From Paraniabella ginsengisoli (GTDB taxonomy: Bacteria > Bacteroidota > Bacteroidia > Chitinophagales > Chitinophagaceae), in NCBI RefSeq assembly GCF_022513635.1, contig NZ_JAKWBL010000002.1, forward strand, positions 372,001 to 436,000: a DNA stretch of 64,000 bases. The letters run 5' to 3'. Positions 28,730-37,906 of the stretch are shown here, in pieces (positions within the stretch are counted from its first letter, which is position 1; every line of letters starts with the position of its first letter). Under the pieces are notes generated by a model that was not told where the DNA came from, made no database searches, and was given only the letters and a program-made list of their open reading frames with translations. The translations under genes and the position numbers were made by a program.

Positions 28730-30214
28730 TTAGCCTACACTTCCTTCTAAACTGATAGCCAATAATTTTTGAGCTTCAACAGCGAACTCCATTGGCAATT
28801 GATTCATTACTTCTTTGGCAAATCCATTGATTATTAATGCTACCGCAGTTTCCGTATCTATACCACGCTGATTGCAGTAAAATATCTGATCTTCACCTAT
28901 CTTGGAAGTTGTTGCCTCATGTTCTACTACACCTGTGTTGTTTTTTACCTCAATGTACGGGAACGTGTGAGCGCCACATTTGTCACCCAGCAATAAAGAA
29001 TCGCATTGAGAGAAGTTTCTGGCATTAGATGCATTCTTTCCTACGCGTACCAATCCTCTATAGCTATTGTTGCTATAACCTGCTGAAATACCCTTACTTA
29101 CGATGCGACTTCTCGTATTTTTGCCGAGGTGTATCATTTTCGTTCCGGTATCTGCTTGTTGATAATTGTTAGTTACCGCAACAGAATAAAATTCTCCATT
29201 TGAATTATCGCCCTGCAAAATAACACTTGGGTATTTCCAGGTAATGGAAGAGCCAGTTTCAACCTGCGTCCAGCTTATTTTAGAGTTTACACCTTTGCAA
29301 ATGCCGCGCTTGGTAACGAAATTGTAAATACCGCCTTTTCCTTCCTTATCACCAGGGTACCAGTTTTGAACTGTCGAGTATTTTACCTCGGCGTTATTTA
29401 AAGCAACTATTTCGACAACCGCTGCATGTAGTTGATTTTCATCTCTCATTGGTGCTGTACATCCTTCCAGATAACTTACATAAGTATCATCTTCTGCTAC
29501 TATTAAAGTGCGTTCAAATTGACCTGTATTTTCAGCATTGATCCGGAAATAAGTTGAAAGCTCCATAGGGCAACGAACGCCTTTAGGAATAAAACAAAAT
29601 GATCCATCACTAAAAACGGCGGAGTTAAGAGCCGAAAAATAATTGTCCGTAACAGGTACTACGCTTCCTAAATATTGACGTATCAACTCAGGATGTTCCT
29701 GGATAGCTTCGCTCATCGAGCAAAATATAATCCCCTGCTCACTCAGTTGTTTTTTGAAAGAAGTTCCAATTGACACGCTATCAATTACTGCATCTACCGC
29801 AACCCCTGTAAGGCGTTTCTGCTCATCCAGAGAAATCCCTAATTTCTCAAAAGTTTTAATCAATTCTGGATCCACTTCGTCAAGACCGTTCAGTTTTGCT
29901 TTTTGCTTAGGGGCAGAATAATAGATAACATCCTGGTAGTTGATAGGAGGAAATGTAACGTTTGCCCAGGTTGGCTCTTTCATTTTAAGCCATTGCGCAT
30001 AAGCTTTTAGTCTCCATTCAAGCATCCATTCGGGTTCATTCTTTTTAGCAGAGATAAAACGTACAATTTCTTCGCTAAGACCTTTTGGGGCTGATTCAGA
30101 TTCGATTTCAGTTACAAAACCATATTTATACTCACTATTTACGTGGCTTTCGATCGGATCAAAGTCCGTTTCGCTGGTTTCGGGCTTTATTAATTGTTCC
30201 ACATCAGTATTCAT
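28730..30214 (-). CDS. sufB: Fe-S cluster assembly scaffold SufB
   Basis: An intact 494-residue SufB. It has the FeS-assembly signature segments [51 protein letters not shown], and the C-terminal RCDxxxG-like [22 protein letters not shown] with its cluster-linked cysteine, then [15 protein letters not shown]. First gene of the SUF run. A TAACTTTG promoter ends only 5 bases before the ATG, so the mRNA may have almost no leader. Confidence 0.96.
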   Translation of the reverse strand: MNTDVEQLIKPETSETDFDPIESHVNSEYKYGFVTEIESESAPKGLSEEIVRFISAKKNEPEWMLEWRLKAYAQWLKMKEPTWANVTFPPINYQDVIYYSAPKQKAKLNGLDEVDPELIKTFEKLGISLDEQKRLTGVAVDAVIDSVSIGTSFKKQLSEQGIIFCSMSEAIQEHPELIRQYLGSVVPVTDNYFSALNSAVFSDGSFCFIPKGVRCPMELSTYFRINAENTGQFERTLIVAEDDTYVSYLEGCTAPMRDENQLHAAVVEIVALNNAEVKYSTVQNWYPGDKEGKGGIYNFVTKRGICKGVNSKISWTQVETGSSITWKYPSVILQGDNSNGEFYSVAVTNNYQQADTGTKMIHLGKNTRSRIVSKGISAGYSNNSYRGLVRVGKNASNARNFSQCDSLLLGDKCGAHTFPYIEVKNNTGVVEHEATTSKIGEDQIFYCNQRGIDTETAVALIINGFAKEVMNQLPMEFAVEAQKLLAISLEGSVG

Positions 30215-30219
30215 GCCCG

Positions 30220-30227
30220 CAAAGTTA
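30220..30227 (-). promoter_or_regulatory. Bacteroidota promoter TAACTTTG (suf operon)
   Basis: TAACTTTG on the minus strand fits TAnnTTTG. Its end is 5 bases from the sufB ATG at 30214. If transcription starts about 7 bases downstream of the element, the message is leaderless or translation starts further inside. Confidence 0.5.
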
Positions 30228-30343
30228 GGCTATTTGTACTAAAAAGTATAAATGAAGCGCAGCTCTTTTCTTATAAATTTTCTTAACTGTTTAACTGATA
30301 AATTGATATACAGGCTTATACTTTTAGAGTATCGTGTATTTGG

Positions 30344-31032
30344 TTAGTTTGCCTTTAGATTTTCTTTTACCGATAACGCGATTAATTCCGCCCATTCCCT
30401 ATACATTTTACCTGAAGGATGAAGACCGTCTGAGGCTATTAAAGTTCTGTCATTATCTGCTTTGCGGGAACCGGGTGTAATATCAATATAGTTTATGCCA
30501 AATGTTATGATTCTTCTCTATTGATTGCATTAAAAGCATCAATCTCGGCTGAAATAGTAGCCGTATTTCTGCCACTATTTTTTCCAAAAGGCGTAACTGC
30601 CCAGTCGGGAATTGATATTACGAAGACATGCTTTTTATTGCCGCCTGCAAATGAAACAGCCTGTTGTAAAAGTGCTTTGAACTCCTTTCTATACTGGCTT
30701 TGCGAATAGCCGCGAAATTGATTATTTACACCTATCAGCAAAGTAACTATGTCAAATTGTTGTTGAATATTTTCAGAATTGATGGCAACTTGTAGTTCGT
30801 CAGTCGTCCAGCCTGTTCGTGCTACAATTTTTGGGGTTAGTAAATCGATACTATCGGTTCGAAGTATTGATGCCAGTTGATATGGAAACGACTCATCCTG
30901 TCTCACGCTTTCACCAATTGTATAAGAATCGCCAAGCGCCAGGTAACTGAAATTTCCTGTACTATTTTCAACAGGTTTATTTTTTGAACAGCTCAACAAT
31001 AATGTGATGAATATTACGACTAAAAATTTCAT
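30344..31032 (-). CDS. SGNH/GDSL hydrolase lipoprotein, frameshifted
   Basis: About 230 residues. A lipoprotein signal MKFLVVIFITLLLSC places the lipid-modified cysteine at residue 15. SGNH blocks are visible: GDSYTIGE (block I serine), LIGVNNQF (block III) and, after the frame break near 30513, ASDGLHPSGKMY with the catalytic aspartate and histidine (block V). The corrected end is TAA 30344-30346. Likely an outer-membrane-anchored esterase, acyl-lipase or deacetylase. It is divergent from the ferritin-like gene. Confidence 0.83.
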
Positions 31033-31168
31033 GACTATATATACGAAGAGTGAAGGTGTTCGGATTGATAATACATTCTATTTGCACTCAAAGTGTTCTG
31101 GTTCATTGGCGTAATAATTGCCTGTACTTTTTAGTATTTATAAATTGTTAATTCAAAAATCGAAAACT

Positions 31169-31485
31169 ATGGGATTTGATCAGTATCATGAGCCACCAGA
31201 AGAGCTATCACAGCCAGTTAGAACCTTTGCCAGAATGATAAAATCGTTAGTTGAAGAGGCAGAAGCCATCGATTGGTATGAACAACGCATTCATGTGGAA
31301 AAGGATCAGGAAGCTAAAAAAATTATGACGCAGGCACAAAAGGAAGAGTTCATTCATTTTGCAATGGATCTGGAATTTTGCTACGCAAGAAGGAAGATTG
31401 GAGAACTGTTATGAAGAACGTATTATTTAAGCCGGGAGATATTGTAGAAAATGGCGAAAAAGCAGAAGATGCGATAGAAGAGTAA
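31169..31485 (+). CDS. Encapsulated-ferritin (EncFtn)-type ferroxidase homologue, frameshifted
   Basis: After one correction this is a helical protein of about 105 residues matching the encapsulin-associated ferritin family, which forms a decameric iron-oxidising cargo. In numbering from MGFDQ, the ligands expected from Rhodospirillum EncFtn are present: the EEAEAIDWYEQR helix gives Glu30 and Tyr37, and KEEFIHFAM gives Glu60 and His63. The frame breaks near 31380, where one T is missing (LEF-LLRKKEDW). Without it the protein would stop at 31414. The C-terminus ends GEKAEDAIEE with no encapsulin-targeting peptide of the LxxGSLxx kind. No shell gene is adjacent. Confidence 0.8.
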
Positions 31486-31503
31486 GTACTTAATCAATAT
31501 GGC

Positions 31504-31537
31504 AAACAGCTGTCCGTGAAATTACAGACAGCTGTTT
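31504..31537. terminator. Bidirectional hairpin terminator
   Basis: An 11-bp stem AAACAGCTGTC / GACAGCTGTTT with a 12-nt loop, T-rich on one flank, between the ferritin-like gene and the convergent DUF6157 gene. Confidence 0.8.
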
Positions 31538-31558
31538 TGTATATATATTCGATTAAAG

Positions 31559-31974
31559 TTATTTTTTAGAGGTACGCATCGCTTTTACTTTTTTGATACC
31601 GGGATCTTTGATCAATTTTGAATATTCTTTTGACCCGACACCATATAAAGCTATTTTTCCTTCGCTATTTGCATGCACACCAAATCCATAGCGCTTTGTC
31701 AGCGGTGAAGCTCGCAGGCAGGGTTGCCCTTTAGAAAAAAAGTTTCGCGTGCTGTTTTGTGTTCTGCTTTTGTAAGGTCGTTTCTTTCAGCATAGACCTG
31801 GAAGATAATATCGTCAGATGTGAATTTGTAAGGATTTTTTACAATCAGTTCGTACTGTTGTTGTGCCACAGTTTTTAAATCATTTTTTGACTTTGGAATT
31901 TCAGCAGTTTCAACCGGGCAGTCTTCTGCAATTTCAATAAAAGTATCTATATAATTGGTAGTGTGCTGTTTCAT
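31559..31974 (-). CDS. DUF6157 family protein, frameshifted
   Basis: About 138 residues after repair. The N-terminus MKQHTTNYIDTFIEIAEDCPVETAEIP leads to SDDIIFQVYAERNDL, and after a break near 31710 to SPLTKRYGFGVHANSEGKIALYGVGSKEY and a lysine-rich C-terminus. This matches the DUF6157 layout. No catalytic motif is recognised. Downstream of the GNAT gene on the same strand with a 16-base gap, so probably co-transcribed with it and the DinB gene. Confidence 0.78.
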
Positions 31975-31990
31975 TTGGAAATGAGTTAAA

Positions 31991-32446
31991 TTATTTTATC
32001 AATCGCATTTCGGTCAGGATCGGTTTAAAACCTATTTTTTCATAAGCCCTGATAGCGTTGTTATTTTCGCTGTAAACCTGAAGACGTACTTCAGTCAATC
32101 CTTTAGATTGAGACCATTCTAAAAGGCTATCAACAATTTTTTGATTGAGGCCTTGCCCGCGGAAAGCAGGGGAAACGTACATAAAACCTAAAAATGCATA
32201 ACTGTTGAAATTATTGTAAGGTTTCCCTTTTTGAATACGCGCTGATCCACTCGCCACCAATTGTCCATCTACTTCTGCTACAACAATAGCGCAGTCTTCC
32301 CTTTTGAGCATTTCTTCAATATCATAATAATGAAAATGCGCTTCAATCATCGTCGAATCATAAGGTCTTTCTGCTTCTACAATGCCTTGCTCAAATTCCA
32401 ATAGTACCGACAGATCATCAATGCTTGCCTTTCGAATAGTGATCAT
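31991..32446 (-). CDS. GNAT-family N-acetyltransferase
   Basis: A 151-residue GCN5-related acetyltransferase, MITIRKASIDDLSVLLEFEQ at ATG 32446. Core strands include FLGFMYVSPAFRGQGLNQKIVDSLLEW, in which RGQGLN is the acetyl-CoA loop, and LRLQVYSENNNAIRAYEKIGF, the classic C-terminal signature. The substrate is unknown. The longer frame from 32533 adds a non-family tail. The start overlaps the end region of the upstream DinB gene. Confidence 0.88.
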   Translation of the reverse strand: MITIRKASIDDLSVLLEFEQGIVEAERPYDSTMIEAHFHYYDIEEMLKREDCAIVVAEVDGQLVASGSARIQKGKPYNNFNSYAFLGFMYVSPAFRGQGLNQKIVDSLLEWSQSKGLTEVRLQVYSENNNAIRAYEKIGFKPILTEMRLIK

Positions 32447-32457
32447 CCTCAAACAGT

Positions 32458-32958
32458 TTATGCAATGTGCAATAATATATTTCTTATTTGTCTGGTATGC
32501 CGGCGGGTGTGAACAACTATAAAGCTCAACCATTCATATCTTGTAAGATGGCCTATTGTAGGGAATTCCATGTCCAGACAAAGTTCTTTGAGATTTTTAC
32601 TAAGTGCCGTTTGTAATAATGTTTGTTTGTTTTCTTCGAGTGACTGTGTTAATTGAGTTGTATCGTGAGGCGGATTGTCTGGCCATAGTGATGGGTCTGC
32701 CTCGCCCTTGCTGTCCATATCTTCAAATATTTCTTTTAATACAGAAACATGTTCGTCAAATGCGCGGCTCGTTTCTTCAGTCTTCTCATCTGGCACACCG
32801 CTACTGCTTTTTATAATGTGTTCCGTAACCTGGCCAATGCTCCAGCTACCTTCAAAAGGAACTGTATTGAGTTGGTCGCTGTTTAGGGCCGAAATTATTT
32901 GTGTCAACTCCCCAAATGCATCTGTGATATCATATGCTATTTGCTGCTGTATCTCCAT
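32458..32958 (-). CDS. DinB-family protein (DinB_2 type)
   Basis: A 166-residue four-helix DinB-like protein, the second in this window and not closely similar to the first. Motifs: GSWSIGQVTEHIIKSS (first ligand His) and the C-terminal SFIVVHTRRHTRQIRNI, containing the HxxxH pair. It is followed by the GNAT gene, with the two reading frames running almost contiguously on the minus strand. The enzymatic role is unknown. Confidence 0.87.
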   Translation of the reverse strand: MEIQQQIAYDITDAFGELTQIISALNSDQLNTVPFEGSWSIGQVTEHIIKSSSGVPDEKTEETSRAFDEHVSVLKEIFEDMDSKGEADPSLWPDNPPHDTTQLTQSLEENKQTLLQTALSKNLKELCLDMEFPTIGHLTRYEWLSFIVVHTRRHTRQIRNILLHIA

Positions 32959-33158
32959 GTTATATCAATGGTTTTAAAGTTAGTGATGAAGATATAAAAA
33001 ATGCGAAAGGATTATAAGATTGCGCTTCTCGAAGACTTGATAATTGAGACAAATAGAACCTGTGGAAATACAGGAGGTTTAAGCGTGAACTTCAACACAT
33101 CTTTTTACAAGAATGAAAAGACGCGATTTTATTAGCTAATGAGTACAGTTGTATAACT

Positions 33159-33190
33159 AAAAAAGCACCTACAGAATGTAAATGCTTTTT
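33159..33190 (-). terminator. Hairpin terminator of the tRNA-Arg gene
   Basis: An inverted repeat AAAAGCA / TGCTTTT with an A/T-run flank, 5-10 bases beyond the 3' end of the minus-strand tRNA. Confidence 0.65.
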
Positions 33191-33194
33191 AATG

Positions 33195-33268
33195 TGACCG
33201 CGTTAGGATTCAAACCTAAAACCTTCTGATCCGTAGTCAGATGCTCTATTCAATTGAGCTACGCAGCC
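33195..33268 (-). tRNA. tRNA-Arg, anticodon ACG
   Basis: A complete 74-nt cloverleaf on the minus strand: acceptor GGCTGCG / CGCGGTC with two G-U pairs, D-stem GCTC/GAGC, anticodon stem TCTGA / TCAGA with loop CTACGGA, so anticodon ACG reading CGN arginine codons, then T-arm TTAGG / CCTAA with loop TTTGAAT. The discriminator is A. CCA is not encoded. An isolated gene between DinB and the hybrid kinase. Confidence 0.93.
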
Positions 33269-33397
33269 ATTCCCTTTACGGGAGGGCAAAGGTAATAATA
33301 ATTACAATTCCATCAAAACGATTTTTCCAATTAATTGAAATATTTTAATGGATAATCAATATTTGAGAGCTCAAAGTGTTTTATTTTAAAGTAAATA

Positions 33398-33553
33398 TCA
33401 CTGTTTTGGAAAAAAATGTTTTTGGTCGATAAACAAATCTTCACCCATCCACCATTTTAGCTTAATATGATTGATAGGTTTTCCTTTTCTGTATTTTTTT
33501 GGAAAATGTAGATTTTTTAAGATATGAGTGAGTTTTGTAAGGTAGGTTTTCAT
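33398..33553 (-). CDS. Small basic hypothetical protein (51 aa)
   Basis: A 51-codon frame starting MKTYLTKLTHILKNLHFPKK and ending FFPKQ. It is rich in lysine, histidine and aromatic residues, has no membrane helix, and fills most of an otherwise empty 450-base gap. Composition looks protein-like, but there is no family match I can name and no clear promoter. Could be spurious. Confidence 0.35.
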   Translation of the reverse strand: MKTYLTKLTHILKNLHFPKKYRKGKPINHIKLKWWMGEDLFIDQKHFFPKQ

Positions 33554-33726
33554 GAGCGTTAATTTTATTAGTTCTGTCTTTCAAAGGTAAATTGAAAAAG
33601 ATATAGTTCAAATAACTAATATTGGTGATGTATTAGCTAATTCTTATATTTACTGCTTAATTTCGTTTAAGCGTACTTAGCAGATCCTCAAATAAACCGT
33701 TGAAATTGACCGTGTTTCAATATTAA

Positions 33727-36365
33727 ATGACTGCACGAAAGCCCATAAAAGTTTCAGAAAAGGTAAAGATTACTATTGCCTTATGCGTAAGTGCATTAAT
33801 TCTCGTTTGCCTTGGTATTTACGCAAGTTCAAGAACGGTGCGCTATAAACAATCAATGCGCGACGTTAACCTTTCAGGTATTATCATCACGCATTCGCAG
33901 GATGTATTAAATGCGATACAAGATGTCCAATCTGCCTACCGTGGGTATATTATTACAAACGATTCTTCTTTTCTCAAGTCTTTCGATATTGCCAATCGTT
34001 TTCTGCAAGCTAGAATCAGTTCTCTAAAGAGCATGCCAATGACCTATACTCAGCGAAACTTACTGGATAGTATAAGCAGTTTAGCATTGGAGCAAAAACA
34101 ATTTGCTTTCAGCATTATTGTGAAGAGGCGTTATGTATCATTCTTAGAAGCATGGAATTTTTTAAATAGCCGGGAAGAAAACAGGCTTGTAAATAAATTA
34201 AGATATAGCGTCTTGAAATTTACCAACGCTGAGAAGAATCTGCAATCGGCTAAGTTGAAACGTGAAAATGATAATTTCAATAAGGTAATATATGTTGTAG
34301 TGATAAGTGTGATCGCCGCAGTTTTAATCATACTTCTCACACTTATATACATACGTATTATTTATCAGCGTCTTGTCAATACTGAGCAGTTGTTGTTAAA
34401 GTCTCAGTTGAGATTGGAAAGCATACTTGATAAGCTACCTGTAGGAGTAATCATCGTTAACACTAAAAGCAACGAATATCATGCTAATAATAAGGCTGTA
34501 GTATTGCTTAATGAACAACTGCTTCCTGATGGAAATGTTTTTGAATCGCATGATAAAATAAACACATTAGAAGGGGTTCTAAAACCTGAGCTTAGAGATA
34601 AATTATTTATATCGCATGCCATTCATGGTGAAGAAAATATCGGGTTTAATGAAACAACCATTAATGTTGACGACCGTGAGGTACCTTTTAGGGTAAGTGC
34701 TATACCAGTTTATAATGAGAAAGAGCAGCTCGAATACGCTATTTCAGTTTTTGATGATATAAGTAACATCAAACAATTTGAGAATGAGCTTATAGAAGCG
34801 AAAAAACTTGTTGAAGAATCTTTAAGGTTAAAGCAATCTTTCCTTAGTAATATGAGCCATGAAATTCGCACACCTATTAATGCGATTTTAGGTTTTGCTG
34901 AATTGCTGGGCAAAAGAGATATAGGATCTGAAGAAAATGAATATGTCCGCATCATTCGCTCAGCAGGAGAAAATTTGTTGAGGTTGTTAAACGATATACT
35001 AGATTTTTCAAAACTGGAATCGAATATGATGGTGTTTGAAGAGCACCCTGTAAGTATTGATGGTATTTTAAATTCTATTTGTAATTTATATCTGCCGAAG
35101 GCAAGAAATAAAGGCATCACACTAAACTATGAATGTGATGCCAATGTTCCGGAAGTAATAGTGGGCGACCCTGTAAGACTGACGCAGGTTATTACTAATA
35201 TTGTAGGAAATGCTATAAAATTCACGCCTAAAGGAAGTGTATTGATTTTTGCAAAATTGATATCTACAACCGACACACAATCTATTATTGAGTTTAAGAT
35301 CAAAGATTCTGGTATTGGTATTTCAAAAGATAAGTTGTCAAGGGTCTTCAAAAGATTTGAACAGGCGGGTTCAGAAACAACCAGATTATATGGTGGTACA
35401 GGATTAGGATTGAGTATTGCGAAACATATTGTGCAAAGCCAGGGCGGTGCCATTTCTGTTACGAGTGAATTAGGTGTTGGTTCCATCTTCAGTTTTACAA
35501 TGCCCTTTGCAAAATATGATTCAGAAAATTCGGTGAATAAAAAACCAGTAGAATCCGTTACCGATCTATCGTTTTTAGAGGATCTGAGAATACTTTTAGT
35601 TGAAGACAATACACTAAATATCAAACTTATTAACGGCATATTTTTAGGGACGAACGTTAAAGTGGATGTAGCAGAAACTGGTGGACAAGCCGTAGAAAAA
35701 GTAAAGGATAGTTTTTACGATATCATTTTGATGGATATAGAACTGCCTGATATGAACGGCTATGAAACTACACGTATTATCAGAAAGGATTTAAAAATTC
35801 AACTGCCTATAATAGCGTTAACTGCTCATGTATTAGCTGGTGAGAAAGAACGATGCCTGGAAGCTGGCATGAATGATTATCTTACCAAACCGGTTAATAC
35901 AAGACAATTATTTGAAAAGATTAACGCATTGATCACGCGTGAATTTGGTTTAAAACAACTTGCCGAAGAGAAGTTGGCTGTTAATACACTACCTTCTCAA
36001 AAATTATTTTCGACCGAAAATACCGTTGTTGATTTAAGCTATCTTAGAGAATTGTCAGATAATAATAAAGAATTTGAAAAGGAAGTAATAGAACTATTTT
36101 TATCTCAGGTCCCATCGCAAATGCAAGAGCTGGAAGAAGCCATCGACCATAGAAACTATTCTGAGATCAAAATGCTGGCTCATAAATTGAAGTCATCGAC
36201 AGCCGTAACCATTGGCAAAAACTTACTCCTCACTTTGAACTGCTTGAAGAAAAAGCGATCAATAACGAATTGCCTGATAGTGCACTGCGTAGCTATCGCA
36301 TCATACAAAACGTATTGGCAAAAGGGATTATTCAATTGGAAAATTTACTCCAGACCTCTTACTGA
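33727..36365 (+). CDS. Hybrid sensor histidine kinase with CHASE3, PAS, REC and HPt, frameshifted at the end
   Basis: About 880 residues. TM1 (about 14-32), a CHASE3-type extracytoplasmic helical domain (about 40-180), TM2 (about 190-215), a PAS-like domain (230-350), HisKA SFLSNMSHEIRTPINAIL with His378, an ATPase with NIVGNAIKF, DSGIGIS and GTGLGLS, a receiver ILLVEDN with phospho-acceptor Asp670 in LMDIELPD and lysine in YLTKPV, and an HPt domain LAHKLKSSTAV with His819. Near 36225 the frame slips; the correct frame continues HFELLEEKAINN to TGA 36365. A complete His-Asp-His phosphorelay in one protein; output not in window. Confidence 0.9.
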
Positions 36366-36382
36366 TTTTCATTAACCTATGA

Positions 36383-37608
36383 TTATAGAAATTGTTGAGC
36401 CACATCTTCAATCTTAATAGTGGTTGAGTAAAAACCTACTATTTTTTCAATCACTTTTTCAACTAAAACATCAGGGCATGAAGCGCCGCTGGTGATCAGG
36501 ATTTTTGCCGGATGTTTAACCGTTAGATAATTAGATGTTAAAACCTCCTGATGGGTATGGAAATTGAAATGCAGTATGTCTTTATCAGATATGATTTTTT
36601 CCGGACTGTTGATATAATAAGTAGGTAATTTTTCTTCACAAAGCTCAACCAAGTGTGATGTATTAGATGAATTATATCCTCCAACAACAATAGCCAGATC
36701 GGCATCTGTGCTTAACATAGCAGCCACGGAAGTCTGATTGTCATTAGTTGCATAACAAAGCGTATCCCTTGTATCTGCAAAGCGTTCTGCCAGGGATTCT
36801 TTGGAAAGCTGATACTTATCAATCATTACATCCTTTAAATAATCTGAAATGGCTTGCGTATCGCTGGCAAGCATGGTAGTTTGATTAACAACACCAATCC
36901 TTTGAAAATCCTTTTTTATATCAAACCCATCACTGTATTGGTTTTTGAATTCTTCATAGAAATCATTGGCATCAAGGTCTCCTTTAATGTATTCGGCCAG
37001 ACGCACTGTTTGCTGCATGTCTTTTACAACAACGGTTGGGGCGCCGGAAGCAGCATGAGAAAAAGTCGCTCTTGTTTCTTCGTGTGATGGCTTACCATGA
37101 ATGATGATGGTGTAATTTTTCTTAGCAATGGCGGCGCTTCGGTTCCAAACCTTTTCAACAAATGGACAGGTTGTGTTATATTTTTCCGTTGGAATGCCAA
37201 TATCGTTTAGCTTTTTTCGATTGAAAGCGTAGTGCCAAATGCAGGTATCAGAACAATATCATCTTTTGTAAGGCTGGTAAAAGGAATTAATTCTTTTCCA
37301 TATGTATCCTGTAAAAACTGAACACCATGGTTTATAAGATCTGCATTAACCTGGGGATTATGTATCATTTCGCTCAACAAAAAGATGCGTTTACCCGGAT
37401 TTTCTTCAACTGTTTTGAAGGCTATTTCAATAGCGTTTTCTACTCCGTAGCAAAAGCCAAAATGCCGTGCCAGATAGATCTGTACCGAACCGAAATCGAG
37501 CAGAGTAGGAGTAAAGTCTTTTTTAAGCTTGTCGTTTTCCTTTCTGCGTTTCTTAATAGCGGATATTAGTGAACTTCTGTAAAAAACCGGTACATCAAAC
37601 TGCTTCAT
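36383..37608 (-). CDS. ispH: 4-hydroxy-3-methylbut-2-enyl diphosphate reductase, frameshifted
   Basis: Last enzyme of the MEP pathway, a [4Fe-4S] enzyme. The N-terminus MKQFDVPVFYRSSL precedes the first cluster cysteine in RHFGFCYGVENAI. The second is in NTTCPFVEKVW and the third in TSGASCPDVLVEKVI. The frame breaks near 37220 after GTTLSIEK; the other frame continues LNDIGIPTEKYNTTCPF. About 407 residues after repair, the long Bacteroidota form. A TATCTTTG promoter lies 5 bases upstream of the ATG. Works in the same pathway as dxr. Confidence 0.93.
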
Positions 37609-37612
37609 GCTG

Positions 37613-37620
37613 CAAAGATA
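37613..37620 (-). promoter_or_regulatory. Bacteroidota promoter TATCTTTG (ispH)
   Basis: TATCTTTG on the minus strand fits TAnnTTTG and ends 4 bases before the ispH ATG. This predicts an almost leaderless message. Confidence 0.5.
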
Positions 37621-37639
37621 AACAGGAATAACTGATAAC

Positions 37640-37680
37640 GAAAATTAGCAAATTAGCCAATGTGATTATGTGATAATAGT
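37640..37680. repeat. Dispersed intergenic repeat (AATTAGC / TGTGATAAT type)
   Basis: AATTAGCAAATTAGCCAATGTGATTATGTGATAATAG-like sequence, present in inverted orientation relative to the copy at 27845-27930. The rest of the gap to 37906 holds degenerate CAGGTTTCAGGTT pieces and no gene. Confidence 0.5.
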
Positions 37681-37906
37681 TTCAAGTTCCAGGTTTCAGG
37701 TTGTGTGTCCGTACGCCGTAATTCATACATTGTACATTGATTGAGGAGGAATATGCAGGATGAATTATAATCGGAACGATAAAGCGAGCGTGGCAATTTC
37801 GATGCTACATATTTACTGTTGATATAATAAAATCTTTTCCATGGACGGAGAATCTATATTTTCCTATCTTCATTTCAAGCATTTTTTATATACAAATTAA
37901 TCGACA

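Noticed and set aside
31411..31485. Separate short peptide after the ferritin-like gene
   Set aside because: It is the C-terminus of the EncFtn homologue in the frame reached by restoring one T near 31380.
31000..32000. Encapsulin shell gene near the ferritin-like gene
   Set aside because: Looked for an HK97-fold shell gene on both strands; the neighbours are an SGNH hydrolase, DUF6157 and GNAT.
33001..33135. 44-codon plus-strand frame between DinB and tRNA-Arg
   Set aside because: Unremarkable composition, no promoter and no homology recognised; I treat it as intergenic.
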